From positions 1 through 35,816 of the forward strand of contig JASHPX010000003.1 of assembly GCA_030037905.1 (NCBI GenBank): a stretch of 35,816 nucleotides of DNA, given 5' to 3'. The position numbers and the translations under genes are program-made. Shown here in pieces: positions 23,179 through 31,130 of the stretch. Position 1 is the stretch's first letter. The number at the start of each line of letters is the position of its first letter. Under the pieces are notes generated by a model that saw nothing but the letters and a program-made list of their open reading frames with translations, searched no databases and was not told the DNA's origin. Source of the DNA: Gammaproteobacteria bacterium (lineage in GTDB: Bacteria > Pseudomonadota > Gammaproteobacteria > Steroidobacterales > Steroidobacteraceae).

Positions 23179-23290
23179 CCCATCTGTCTCCGGGCGGCTC
23201 GGAATCGGTCTGATAGTCGAGAACGCTGAGGCAGAAGTCCGTGCGCCCGGTCGCATCGTGGGCTGATTCTGCGGAGCGTAAGATAGCCTC
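23179..23290. other. Intergenic region
   Basis: No gene seen. It should contain the promoter of the small membrane protein gene on the minus strand, but no clear boxes can be named. Confidence 0.3.
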
Positions 23291-23458
23291 GTGACCGAAT
23301 GGTGGCGGACATTTTTCGACTTGGGCTATTGTCGGCTGTGGGAAGGCGCCGGGGGGCCGGAGCGTACCGAACTGGAGGCGGCAGGCATCTGGGCGCTGCT
23401 CGCGCTGCAGCCGGGCAACCGTATTCTCGATGCTCCCCTGCCCGCCCCTTCACGTTGA
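23291..23458 (+). pseudogene. Truncated SAM-dependent methyltransferase N-terminus
   Basis: From a GTG at 23291 the frame gives 55 residues: VTEWWRTFFDLGYCRLWEG, then ERTELEAAGIWALLALQPGN and RILDAPLPAPSR before a TGA at 23456-23458. This matches the start of class I methyltransferases up to the SAM-binding motif I ('RVLDAPCGYGR'). The match stops exactly inside that motif (LDAP), where unrelated DNA begins, so the gene was cut by a deletion or insertion. The region from here to the next gene at 23584 holds no other gene. Confidence 0.65.
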
Positions 23459-23583
23459 CAGGTAGGTGGACAAGGACTTTAAATTATTCCTGCGTTATTC
23501 CTGATTCATTGCGTCGTCGCACGTTGTCTGATTGGCCCTCACTACCGCGTCGTTCGTCTTCGAGTAAAGTACCGGGTGTCTCT

Positions 23584-24885
23584 ATGAATTCTCCGTCGAT
23601 GCGTTCCAACGGTATCTTGGCTGCCTGTGTCATCAGCCTGGGCGCTGTCGGCCTTGCGGCCTGCGGTGGCGGTTCCTCCAGCTCGTCGAGCAGCTCCAGT
23701 GGGTCCTCGGGAGGCACCGGTAGCACCTCCAGCACCGCCACGTATTCCGTCCTCTACTCATTCGGGAGCGTCACGGACGACGCTCAGGCCCCCGATAGCA
23801 ACCTGACCCTGGGCAGCGACGGCAATCTCTACGGAACGACGTACTCGGGCGGCACCCAGAACATGGGCACGGTCTTCAAAATATCGCCGAGCACGGGCGC
23901 CGAGACCGTGGTGTACTCATTCGGCAGCGTCACTGGCGACGGGACAAACCCCGCCGCCGGCCTGCTCCTGGGCAGCGATGGCAATCTCTATGGAACGACG
24001 TACTCGGGAGGCGGCACGAACGTCAGCTGTAATGACGGATGCGGGACGGTATTCAGAATATCGACCAGTACCGGTGCCGAGAGCGTGCTGTATTCGTTCG
24101 GAAGCGTCAGTGGCGACGGACTCAATCCCGCCGCCAGTCTGATCCAGGGCAGCGATGGCACCCTTTATGGCACCACCTATGCCGGCGGTGACGACGCGGA
24201 CGGCACTGTCTTCGCGTTCTCGCCGAGCACCGGCGCCGAGACCATCCTGCACTCCTTCGCCGGAACCCCAAGCGATGGCTCGGCACCAGCCGCGGTTCTC
24301 TTGCTGGGCGGCGACGGCAACCTCTACGGCACCACGATGAGTGGCGGCAACTTCAAGGACGGCACCATCTTCAGAATCTCCCCGAGCGGCAGTGACGAGA
24401 TCCTTCTGTACTCCTTCGGGACCGGTGTCGACGACGGCCAGGACCCCAATGCTTCCGGCCTGATCGAGGACAGCGCCGGCAACTTCTATGGAACGACACT
24501 GGAGGGCGGCGCCTACGACAAGTCCGCCAGCACTGGCGGCACCGTCTTCATGTACTCCCCCACCAGCGGCGTCGAGACCGTTCTGTACTCATTCGGAAGT
24601 TTCAGCGGCGACGGCGCACGACCCACCGCCGGTCTGATCCAAGGCAGCGACGGTAACTTCTACGGAACCACTGCCGATGGCGGTGCGCACGGATCCGGTA
24701 CCGTCTTCAGCTTCTCGCCCAGCAGCTCCAGCGAGGCAGTTCTGTACTCATTCGGGAACTTCAGTGGTGACGGCGAGACTCCCGGAGCCGGCCTGATCCA
24801 GCTCAGCAGTGGCAACTTCTATGGCACGACTTCGGCCGGCGGCACCGCCGGCTCGGGTACCGTCTTCGACTTTACCGTGCAATGA
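23584..24885 (+). CDS. GloVer-repeat lipoprotein (TIGR03803-type)
   Basis: The 433-residue protein has a lipoprotein signal (ISLGAVGLAAC, Cys27), a poly-Ser linker (about 31-45) and seven tandem repeats. Each is a 'VLYSFG...DG..P.AGLI-GSDGN' block, then YGTTYSGG...GTVF and a Ser-Pro-Thr-Gly-rich turn. This is the GloVer choice-of-anchor repeat, which should fold into a beta-propeller-like surface domain. The ATG at 23584 is favoured because the frame upstream contains unrelated sequence; an ATG at 23599 is possible. It and the NHL lipoprotein share the same lipobox-plus-Ser-linker design, so both may be displayed on the outer membrane. Confidence 0.8.
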   Translation: MNSPSMRSNGILAACVISLGAVGLAACGGGSSSSSSSSSGSSGGTGSTSSTATYSVLYSFGSVTDDAQAPDSNLTLGSDGNLYGTTYSGGTQNMGTVFKISPSTGAETVVYSFGSVTGDGTNPAAGLLLGSDGNLYGTTYSGGGTNVSCNDGCGTVFRISTSTGAESVLYSFGSVSGDGLNPAASLIQGSDGTLYGTTYAGGDDADGTVFAFSPSTGAETILHSFAGTPSDGSAPAAVLLLGGDGNLYGTTMSGGNFKDGTIFRISPSGSDEILLYSFGTGVDDGQDPNASGLIEDSAGNFYGTTLEGGAYDKSASTGGTVFMYSPTSGVETVLYSFGSFSGDGARPTAGLIQGSDGNFYGTTADGGAHGSGTVFSFSPSSSSEAVLYSFGNFSGDGETPGAGLIQLSSGNFYGTTSAGGTAGSGTVFDFTVQ

Positions 24886-24920
24886 GTTGCCCGCTGCGCG
24901 CCACGCAGCCCATCGTCATG

Positions 24921-24980
24921 CAGCTCGTGGCCACAGAGCTCGTGGCCACAGAGCTCGTGGTCACACAGCTCGTGGCCGGC
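24921..24980 (+). repeat. 15-bp tandem repeat (four units) between convergent genes
   Basis: CAGCTCGTGGCCACA, GAGCTCGTGGCCACA, GAGCTCGTGGTCACA and CAGCTCGTGGCCGGC follow one another with a strict 15-bp period. They lie between the end of the GloVer gene (24885) and the end of the convergent MFS gene (24998). No hairpin terminator with T-run is present. A minisatellite-like spacer is the simplest reading. Confidence 0.8.
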
Positions 24981-24997
24981 AGCGCCCGTTCCCGCGA

Positions 24998-26275
24998 TCA
25001 GGATTGCGCGGGCACGCGAACCGCCGCACCCGGCACGTCTGCCCCCTGGAAGCGGCTCTCCGGCCGCATCCGAAATGCGAGGAACACGGTTATCCCCATC
25101 AGGATCATCGTCACCAGGAAAGGCAGCTGCCAATTGCCGTATCGATCGATGAGGTAGCCGCTCACCACGGGGCTGGTGATGGCCGCCAGCGCGGAACCGG
25201 TATTCATCATTCCGCTGGCGGTTCCCGAACATGCCGGTGCAACATCCATGGGGATGGCCCACATCGGACCAATGGTCATCTCGGCGAAGAAGAAGCCGGC
25301 CGATAGACAAAGCAGAGAAACGCTCAGGCCATGCGTGAGCATCAGCGGAATCATGGCCAGGGCGCTGAGCAGCATGCAGGTCGCGACCATCCAGCTGCGC
25401 GCGCGCTTGAGATCACCGGTTCTCTCGAGCAGTTTGTCCGTCACGATGCCGCCCAGCGTGTCACCCACCACGCCCGCGAAAAACACCGCGGAGGCGAACA
25501 CCGCGGATTGCGTGAGGTCGAGGTTGTAGCTGTGCAGGAAGTACTGTGGAATCCAGCTCAGGAACAGCCACAGTGTCCACCCGTAACAGAAGTAGACGAT
25601 CGTCACTGGCAGCATACGCCGGAACAGCGGCCACCACGGCACGCTGAATCGCTCACCCTGCGGGACAGGCAGCTCGGCGAGCTCCTGTGCGGTGATGCGC
25701 GGGTGATCCGCGGGAATCTCCGTGAAGCTCAGCGCCCACAGAACCACCCACAGAAAGCTCAGGACGGCACATGCGTAGAATGAATCGCGCCACCCGTACC
25801 TCGTCATGACCACCACGATGGCCGTGGGCGCGACCGCGGTGCCGATACGCGCTGCGGCGTGGGTGACGCCCTGCGCGTACCCGCGCCTTTCTTTTGGAAC
25901 CCAGCGCGACATGGCGGCCGTGGCGGCCGGGAAGGTCGCGCCTTCCCCGAAGCCGAGCAGCAACCGCGCGAACAGCAGGAAGGCCAGTCCGCCCGCCATA
26001 CCGGTCAGGACGGTAGCCCCGGCCCAGATGACGCCGGAGGCGATCAAGGTTCGCCGTGCGCCGAAGCGGTCGCTGACCCAGCCGCCGATGATCTGGAAGA
26101 GCAGATACGGATACGCAAAGGCCGAGAAAACCAGCCCGATCTCCGTCTTGTTGAGATGAAATTCTCCAGCGTATCCCGCCGCGGCGGTGCTGACATTCAC
26201 GCGGTCCAGGTAGGTGATGAAATACAGCAGGCACAGCAATATCAGAACGATATGGCTTACGCGCAGGCGTCTCAT
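24998..26275 (-). CDS. MFS transporter, anion:cation symporter (hexuronate/glucarate-type)
   Basis: The protein as called has 425 residues with 12 predicted helices. The N-terminus is MRRLRVSHIVLILLCLLYFI, then TYLDRVNVSTAA; this is the ACS-family 'D-R-x-N' pattern in helix 1. Motif A is GGWVSDRFGARRTLIAS in loop 2-3, and RLLLGFGEGATFPA in helix 4 is also typical. The ATG at 26275 is preceded by AAGGAGAG (about 10-nt spacing); the frame upstream is out of character. It is divergent from a mannonate dehydratase-like gene, so uptake of a hexuronate such as glucuronate or a related acid sugar is likely. Confidence 0.85.
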   Translation of the reverse strand: MRRLRVSHIVLILLCLLYFITYLDRVNVSTAAAGYAGEFHLNKTEIGLVFSAFAYPYLLFQIIGGWVSDRFGARRTLIASGVIWAGATVLTGMAGGLAFLLFARLLLGFGEGATFPAATAAMSRWVPKERRGYAQGVTHAAARIGTAVAPTAIVVVMTRYGWRDSFYACAVLSFLWVVLWALSFTEIPADHPRITAQELAELPVPQGERFSVPWWPLFRRMLPVTIVYFCYGWTLWLFLSWIPQYFLHSYNLDLTQSAVFASAVFFAGVVGDTLGGIVTDKLLERTGDLKRARSWMVATCMLLSALAMIPLMLTHGLSVSLLCLSAGFFFAEMTIGPMWAIPMDVAPACSGTASGMMNTGSALAAITSPVVSGYLIDRYGNWQLPFLVTMILMGITVFLAFRMRPESRFQGADVPGAAVRVPAQS

Positions 26276-26443
26276 CTCAGCGGGCTCTCCTTCTGGGGGA
26301 TCGATTCGCCGGTTTGGCGATCCATGCCTCGCCGACCATCCTAGAAATCCGCATACAAAATGCAACCTCTTATCCCATAATGCGCGAAACCGCAGCTTGG
26401 GCGGTCTGGGCGTCACGACTCTACGATGAGCTCGGAGTAGACG

Positions 26444-27664
26444 ATGGACAGGCGAGATTTCGGCAAGGCATTGGTGGGTGGCTTGACCGGCGCCGCGCTG
26501 GCTACCGCCGTCACGCGAGGGCAGCCGGCTCAGGCCCTGGCAGCAGCTCGTCCACCAAGAGATCTGGCCTACCGCGTGTTTCCCGACCTGCCGGTCCGTC
26601 GCAACGACAGGATTCGCGCCGGCGGGGATTATCATTCGATCGCGGGAGCTGCAGATATCTTCTCGATCGAAGCCCTCAATTACTTCCGCAGATTCAATGC
26701 ACGCTACATCAGCAGCATGCCGATCTCGGCCGGCGCGCCGCAGTCACTGGCGCGCTTCCCACATGCCGGCGGATTTCTGAATCCGTCCGGTCCCTGGGAC
26801 CTGGATGCACTCGAGCGCGGGCAGCAGGCTTGCCAGGATCTCGGCATGGTGTTGGAGGCTTGCCGCATGGACTCCGTCTATATCCTCATGAAGGAGGGAC
26901 CCGACCGCGAGCGTTATCTCGACATCATCCGCGGCAACATCATGAAGGCGGGCCAGGCGGGCGTCAGGCTGGTCACCATGCATTGGACCATGATCCCCAT
27001 CCGCCGCAATTTCACTGTCCCCGGGCGCGGCGGCTCGACTTACGTTGGATTCAAACTGGAGCCCAACTGGAAAGCTCTACCTGTCTATGGACCCTCCGGA
27101 AGGGTGTCACTCGATGACTATTGGGGACGCATCGAATATTTCCTCGAGGGCGTATTGCCGGTCTGCCACGAGGCGAACGTAAAGCTCGGCGTCCATCCCT
27201 ACGACCCCGGTGGCCTGCCGCTCGGATATATGGGCGTCGATAACTGGGATGCCGGCGACTACGAAGCCGCGCTGAAGAAATACGCGTTGCTCGTGGACGA
27301 TCCGTACAATTGCTTCACCTATGATTGCGGCGTTGCCGGCGAATCGCTGCCTGATCCAGGCAAACAGATCGATATCCTGCGATGGCTGGCCGAGCGCGGG
27401 AAGATCGCCCAGGTCCACTTCCGCAACATCCGTGGACATCTCGATGACTTCATCGAGGTGTATGAGGACGAAGGTGATTGCCCCATGTTCAAATGTCTCA
27501 AGGTACTGCGCGACACGAACTGGGAAGGCAGCTTGTTGCCGGATCACAATCCCTCCAACCCCGACGATCCCAAGAAGCTCGAGGCATACGCATTTTCGTA
27601 CGGTTACATCCAGGGCTTGCTGCGGGCGGCGAAAGAGGAAGCCATGCGCGCCACCTCGGCCTGA
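26444..27664 (+). CDS. Mannonate dehydratase-like TIM-barrel enzyme with Tat signal
   Basis: The protein has 406 residues. A twin-arginine signal, RRDFGKALVGGLTGAALATA (residues 3-22), leads the mature enzyme. The body resembles UxuA: VLPVCHEANVKLGVHPYDPG (metal-ligand His in VHP-x-DP), CFTYDCGVAGE, GKIAQVHFRNIRGH (His) and SLLPDHNPSNPDD (DH motif near the C-terminus). Mannonate dehydratase makes 2-keto-3-deoxygluconate from D-mannonate in glucuronate breakdown. Canonical UxuA is cytoplasmic, so a Tat-exported version is unusual and its real substrate may differ. It shares a 168-bp divergent region with the MFS porter, which suggests common control. Confidence 0.7.
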   Translation: MDRRDFGKALVGGLTGAALATAVTRGQPAQALAAARPPRDLAYRVFPDLPVRRNDRIRAGGDYHSIAGAADIFSIEALNYFRRFNARYISSMPISAGAPQSLARFPHAGGFLNPSGPWDLDALERGQQACQDLGMVLEACRMDSVYILMKEGPDRERYLDIIRGNIMKAGQAGVRLVTMHWTMIPIRRNFTVPGRGGSTYVGFKLEPNWKALPVYGPSGRVSLDDYWGRIEYFLEGVLPVCHEANVKLGVHPYDPGGLPLGYMGVDNWDAGDYEAALKKYALLVDDPYNCFTYDCGVAGESLPDPGKQIDILRWLAERGKIAQVHFRNIRGHLDDFIEVYEDEGDCPMFKCLKVLRDTNWEGSLLPDHNPSNPDDPKKLEAYAFSYGYIQGLLRAAKEEAMRATSA

Positions 27665-27671
27665 GCGACGC

Positions 27672-27703
27672 GCGATCATCGAAAGCCGCGATCATCGAAA
27701 ACC
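27672..27703 (+). repeat. 16-bp direct tandem repeat
   Basis: GCGATCATCGAAAGCC is followed at once by GCGATCATCGAAAACC, just after the stop of the dehydratase gene. It has no evident function. Confidence 0.7.
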
Positions 27704-27727
27704 AAGCTGCATATGCAGGCAAGAGCC

Positions 27728-28045
27728 ATGAGCAGGCTGATCCATGTAGTAGCAATTCTGACCCTTGGTGTGACCCTGGGTGCGACCACGGCATCCCTGG
27801 CGCAGCAGACGGGCGGCACCGCGCCCCGTCCCGCGGCCGGCATGGGTAGCAAAACGATTGCTTCCTGCAGCCAGGACACCAGGAAGTATTGTTCGACCGC
27901 TCCGGGCCCGGTATTGACGGAATGCCTGGTCAAAAACTGGGACCGCATCAGCGGCGATTGCCAGGACGCGTTGGGTACGCCGCTGCGTCCCCGTCGCGGC
28001 GTGCGTCGGGTCCAACCAACTGTAGGACGTCACGACGCAACATAG
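27728..28045 (+). CDS. Small exported Cys-rich-repeat protein
   Basis: This protein has 105 residues from the ATG at 27728 (a further ATG at 27713 adds five). A signal peptide MSRLIHVVAILTLGVTLGAT ends near SLAQQ. The mature part has four cysteines in CSQDTRKYC...ECLVKNWDRISGDCQDAL, a C-x7-C...C-L...L-S-x-x-C spacing like the cysteine-rich repeat (GLG1-type, PF00839) found singly in many small proteobacterial exported proteins. The C-terminus is basic (RPRRGVRRVQ). Function unknown. The last bases form half of a 12-bp repeat (CGCAACATAGCG at 28036 and 28062). Confidence 0.6.
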   Translation: MSRLIHVVAILTLGVTLGATTASLAQQTGGTAPRPAAGMGSKTIASCSQDTRKYCSTAPGPVLTECLVKNWDRISGDCQDALGTPLRPRRGVRRVQPTVGRHDAT

Positions 28046-28185
28046 CGCCAGGGCGCCACGGCGCAACATAGCGGCGCAGTCTATGCGTAAATTCTTCCAC
28101 AGCCTTTTTACATAGGCGTCATCCGATCGGACATTGAGTCGAGCGGCAATTGTCGCGCGGCGCCTCGCTGGTAAAACCCCGAGGC

Positions 28186-29457
28186 ATGCCCCATGTCACA
28201 CGCTGGCCGCGCAAACACGCGCTGCACCCTCGCGCCGTACCTACCGAGTCGCCGAGGCGCGAGGCTGCGGCGCCCGCGCCACGAGCGGCTCCGACCTCCC
28301 GTCAGCGCGCGACCGACAGACTGATCCTGGTGCCGGTGCCGCTTGCGCGTGCCGAGCCCTCGGCTCTGACCCGTGTGACGATCGTCGTGCCGACCTACCG
28401 CGAGGCGCAGAATCTGCCGCACCTCATCGAGCGCATAGCCCGCGTGCGGCGCAGCCAGGCACTCGACATCGACCTGCTGATCATGGACGACGATAGTCGC
28501 GACGGCACCGAGGAGCTGATCGCAGCACGACCGGAGGAGTGGGTGCGGCTCGTGATCCGCAGACGGGACCGCGGGCTCGGTGCCGCTGTTCTGGAGGGAT
28601 TACGGCTGGCCCGCGGCGAGGTACTCGTATGCATGGACGCCGATTTGAGTCATCCGCCCGAGAGCGTGCCCGAGATGCTGGGCAAGCTGCAGCAGGGCGC
28701 CGACTTCGTCGTAGGCTCCCGCTATGTGAAGGGCGGAACGACTTCGGACGATTGGGGTGTGTTACGCTGGCTCAACAGCCGGGTAGCGACGCTGTTGGCG
28801 CGTCCATTCAGCAATACGCGCGATCCGATGTCCGGTTTTTTCGCGCTGCGTCGGGGGACTTTCGAGGCCGGGCGAGACTTCAACCCCATCGGCTACAAGA
28901 TCGGGCTGGAGCTCACGGTCAAATGCCGCTGCGAACGCGTCGTAGAAGTGCCGATTCATTTCGAGAATCGGCGCTTCGGCCAGAGCAAGCTGACTTTCAA
29001 GCAGCAGCTGCTGTACCTGCAGCATCTGCGTCGTCTGTACATCTACAAGTTCGGCCTATGGTCTCAACTGACACAGTTCCTCGCGGTCGGCGCCATCGGC
29101 ACCGTGGTAAATCTGGCGGCCTTGACAGCGCTGAGCGCGGTTCACGTCCCGCTGCGTGCCGCCGTGGCATTGGCGATCTGGGTGGCCATGAGCTCGAACT
29201 TCGTGCTCAATCGACGCTTCAGTTTCTCCTTCGCACGCGCCGGCTCCTGGTGGGGTCAATACGTTCGCTTCGTCGCAGCCTCGATCGGCGGGGCCCTGAT
29301 CAACTACGCTGTAACGGTCCTGCTGCTCGGTCATATCCGCGGATTACTGCCCCAGGTCGCGGCGCTCGCCGGCATTGCGATGGGCACGGGTATCAATTTC
29401 GCAGCCAGCCGCTACCTCGTATTCCGGACCGCGCACCTGCGCCTCACTGCGCCGTAG
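28186..29457 (+). CDS. Polyprenyl-phosphate glycosyltransferase (GT2) with GtrA-like membrane domain
   Basis: The 423-residue protein has a GT2 dolichyl-phosphate-mannose-synthase-type domain (about 65-285): TIVVPTYREAQNLPHLIERI, LLIMDDDSRDGT, VLVCMDADLSHPPE (DxD metal site) and ADFVVGSRYVKGG. A GtrA-like domain of four helices (about 290-410; QFLAVGAIGTVVNLAALTAL) anchors it in the membrane. It would transfer a sugar, often mannose or glucose, from a nucleotide donor to undecaprenyl phosphate. The start is uncertain: ATG at 28186 gives a Pro/Arg-rich extension and the conserved domain begins about residue 65. The GT-C gene 24 nt downstream fits as user of the lipid-linked sugar. Confidence 0.8.
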   Translation: MPHVTRWPRKHALHPRAVPTESPRREAAAPAPRAAPTSRQRATDRLILVPVPLARAEPSALTRVTIVVPTYREAQNLPHLIERIARVRRSQALDIDLLIMDDDSRDGTEELIAARPEEWVRLVIRRRDRGLGAAVLEGLRLARGEVLVCMDADLSHPPESVPEMLGKLQQGADFVVGSRYVKGGTTSDDWGVLRWLNSRVATLLARPFSNTRDPMSGFFALRRGTFEAGRDFNPIGYKIGLELTVKCRCERVVEVPIHFENRRFGQSKLTFKQQLLYLQHLRRLYIYKFGLWSQLTQFLAVGAIGTVVNLAALTALSAVHVPLRAAVALAIWVAMSSNFVLNRRFSFSFARAGSWWGQYVRFVAASIGGALINYAVTVLLLGHIRGLLPQVAALAGIAMGTGINFAASRYLVFRTAHLRLTAP

Positions 29458-29481
29458 CGATTCGGCCTCAACTGTAGACGC

Positions 29482-31047
29482 ATGGTTTCCTCGATGCAGA
29501 TCGGCGCCCTCGCCGGTACTCCCGCCGAGCGCCGCGCCGTGGGTCAGGTCAGCTGGCTATGTGCGGCGAGCGTCGCGCTCTACCTGGCAACCTGGTACAT
29601 CGAGCGAGCCATCTACCGGAATGGTATCGAGCATTGGACATCGGTGCTCGACCCCGGGCATGCGCCCAGCGTCAGGTTGCTCATGGTTCAGGTGCTGGCC
29701 TACGTGATCGTAACGCTGCTGATCTTCGGCTGTTACCTGCGAACCCTGTCGCTGTGTCGCTCAGGCCGGCTTGCCACGCCGGCGACACGTCTGCTGACCT
29801 TCGGCACTCCCGCTCTCATCAGCATCCTGCTGCTGCTGAGCGCACCACGGTTATCACAGGATGTCTACAGTTACCTCGCACATGGCTATCTGGGCGTGCT
29901 GCCCGGTGACAATCCGCTGCTGCAGGGCGCGGAGGCGGTCAGGACCAGCACCCTGGGCGTGCACATCGACGCCTTCGGCTGGCACGCCTCCCCAGGCATT
30001 ACACCCTACGGCATCCTCTGGACGCGCATCGAGGTCGCCATCGCCCACCTGTGCGGATACAACGTGTGGCTGGGCATCGAGCTGTTCAAGTGCATCGCGA
30101 TCGCGGCCAATCTGGCCACGGCCGGGTTGATCTGGGCGGTGCTCGGACGTCTTCGGCCCACGTGGCAGCAGTACGGCACCCTCGCCTATCTATGGAATCC
30201 GCTGCCGCTGGTGGAATTCTCGGCCGAAGGGCACAACGACGCGCTGATGATTTTCTTCACCGTCGCAGCGCTCTTGGCCGCACTAACGGCGCGCCCGCTG
30301 CGCTCATTCCTGTGGCAGGGTCTGGGCATCCTGTCGAAGTACGTCTCGCTGCTGTTCGTGCCCTCGCAACTGGTCTACCTGTGGCGACAGCGCGCGCGCA
30401 GTCGACGCCTGTTCATCGCGCTGCTCCTGGCCGCATCGGTGCTGCTGGCGTGCGCCATTGCGCTGTATTTCCCCTTCTGGGTGGGGCCGGAAAGCTTCAC
30501 AGGGCTGCTGAACCGAGGCGTACCCAACGGTCTCGCCTCACTGTTCGGAGCTCTGGGCGTAGTGCTACGGCGTACGCCGCTGCAACCCGTCTCCGACCCC
30601 CTCAGGCTCGCAGTGCTCACGGTGCCCACGGTGGTGTTCATCCTGTGGCAGAGCCTGAAGGTTCGCAGTCCCCGGCAGCTCGCGCGCGTCTGGATGTGGA
30701 GCGTGCTGGCATTTCTGCTGGTGGCCTCCCCGGACTACTGGCCCTGGTACGCCTGCATGTCGCTGGCGCTCATCTGCATCGCCGATGCGCGTCGGATGTT
30801 GTGGCTGGTGGTGTTGCTGAGCCTGACCGGACGGCTCATGGCGCCTGCGGAGTTGATCCATGACCATGGCTACCTCGGCCTGAAAGCCTCCAAGGCGCTG
30901 ATCACCGGATTTGGCTCACTGCTGCCGCTGCTGTGCCTCGCGGCCTGGCAGACGCGCCGATGGTGGTCGAGCCAACGCTGGCGCGCTGCCCGGCGGGCAG
31001 GTCAGGGCGCATCCGTGGCGCCGGCCGCCGTGCTCAGCCGCAGGTGA
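29482..31047 (+). CDS. GT-C-type membrane glycosyltransferase (MptB/DUF2029-like)
   Basis: The 521-residue polytopic membrane protein has about 12 helices. Loop 1 holds APRLSQDVYSYLAHGYLGVL and then GDNPLLQG, the 'D-x-Y-x-Y-x-x-x-G...NP' motif of polyprenyl-phosphate-sugar-dependent mannosyltransferases. YLWNPLPLVEFSAEGHNDAL with the 'E-x-x-GHND' motif follows. Such GT-C enzymes take a sugar from undecaprenyl-phosphate and add it to a glycan outside the membrane. It follows the polyprenyl-phosphate glycosyltransferase by 24 nt, so the two likely work in sequence. Acceptor unknown. Confidence 0.75.
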   Translation: MVSSMQIGALAGTPAERRAVGQVSWLCAASVALYLATWYIERAIYRNGIEHWTSVLDPGHAPSVRLLMVQVLAYVIVTLLIFGCYLRTLSLCRSGRLATPATRLLTFGTPALISILLLLSAPRLSQDVYSYLAHGYLGVLPGDNPLLQGAEAVRTSTLGVHIDAFGWHASPGITPYGILWTRIEVAIAHLCGYNVWLGIELFKCIAIAANLATAGLIWAVLGRLRPTWQQYGTLAYLWNPLPLVEFSAEGHNDALMIFFTVAALLAALTARPLRSFLWQGLGILSKYVSLLFVPSQLVYLWRQRARSRRLFIALLLAASVLLACAIALYFPFWVGPESFTGLLNRGVPNGLASLFGALGVVLRRTPLQPVSDPLRLAVLTVPTVVFILWQSLKVRSPRQLARVWMWSVLAFLLVASPDYWPWYACMSLALICIADARRMLWLVVLLSLTGRLMAPAELIHDHGYLGLKASKALITGFGSLLPLLCLAAWQTRRWWSSQRWRAARRAGQGASVAPAAVLSRR

Positions 31048-31051
31048 ACGA

Positions 31052-31114
31052 ATGAGCCTGCACTCCCGCATCGAGGAATTCGAGGCACGCGGACGCGGCG
31101 CGATCACCGATTGA
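31052..31114 (+). CDS. Possible 20-residue small ORF
   Basis: ATG at 31052 lies 4 nt after AGGTGA and encodes MSLHSRIEEFEARGRGAITD before TGA. It starts 4 bp after the GT-C stop and ends 16 bp before the Slt start, so it could serve as a coupling leader. Chance is also possible. Confidence 0.25.
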   Translation: MSLHSRIEEFEARGRGAITD

Positions 31115-31130
31115 CCGCTACACTGCGCGG

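Noticed and set aside
24921-24980. CRISPR array
   Set aside because: Units are 15 bp with no spacers; it is a simple tandem repeat.
30051-30863. Open frame overlapping the GT-C gene
   Set aside because: Shadow frame inside a gene with clear membrane and catalytic motifs.
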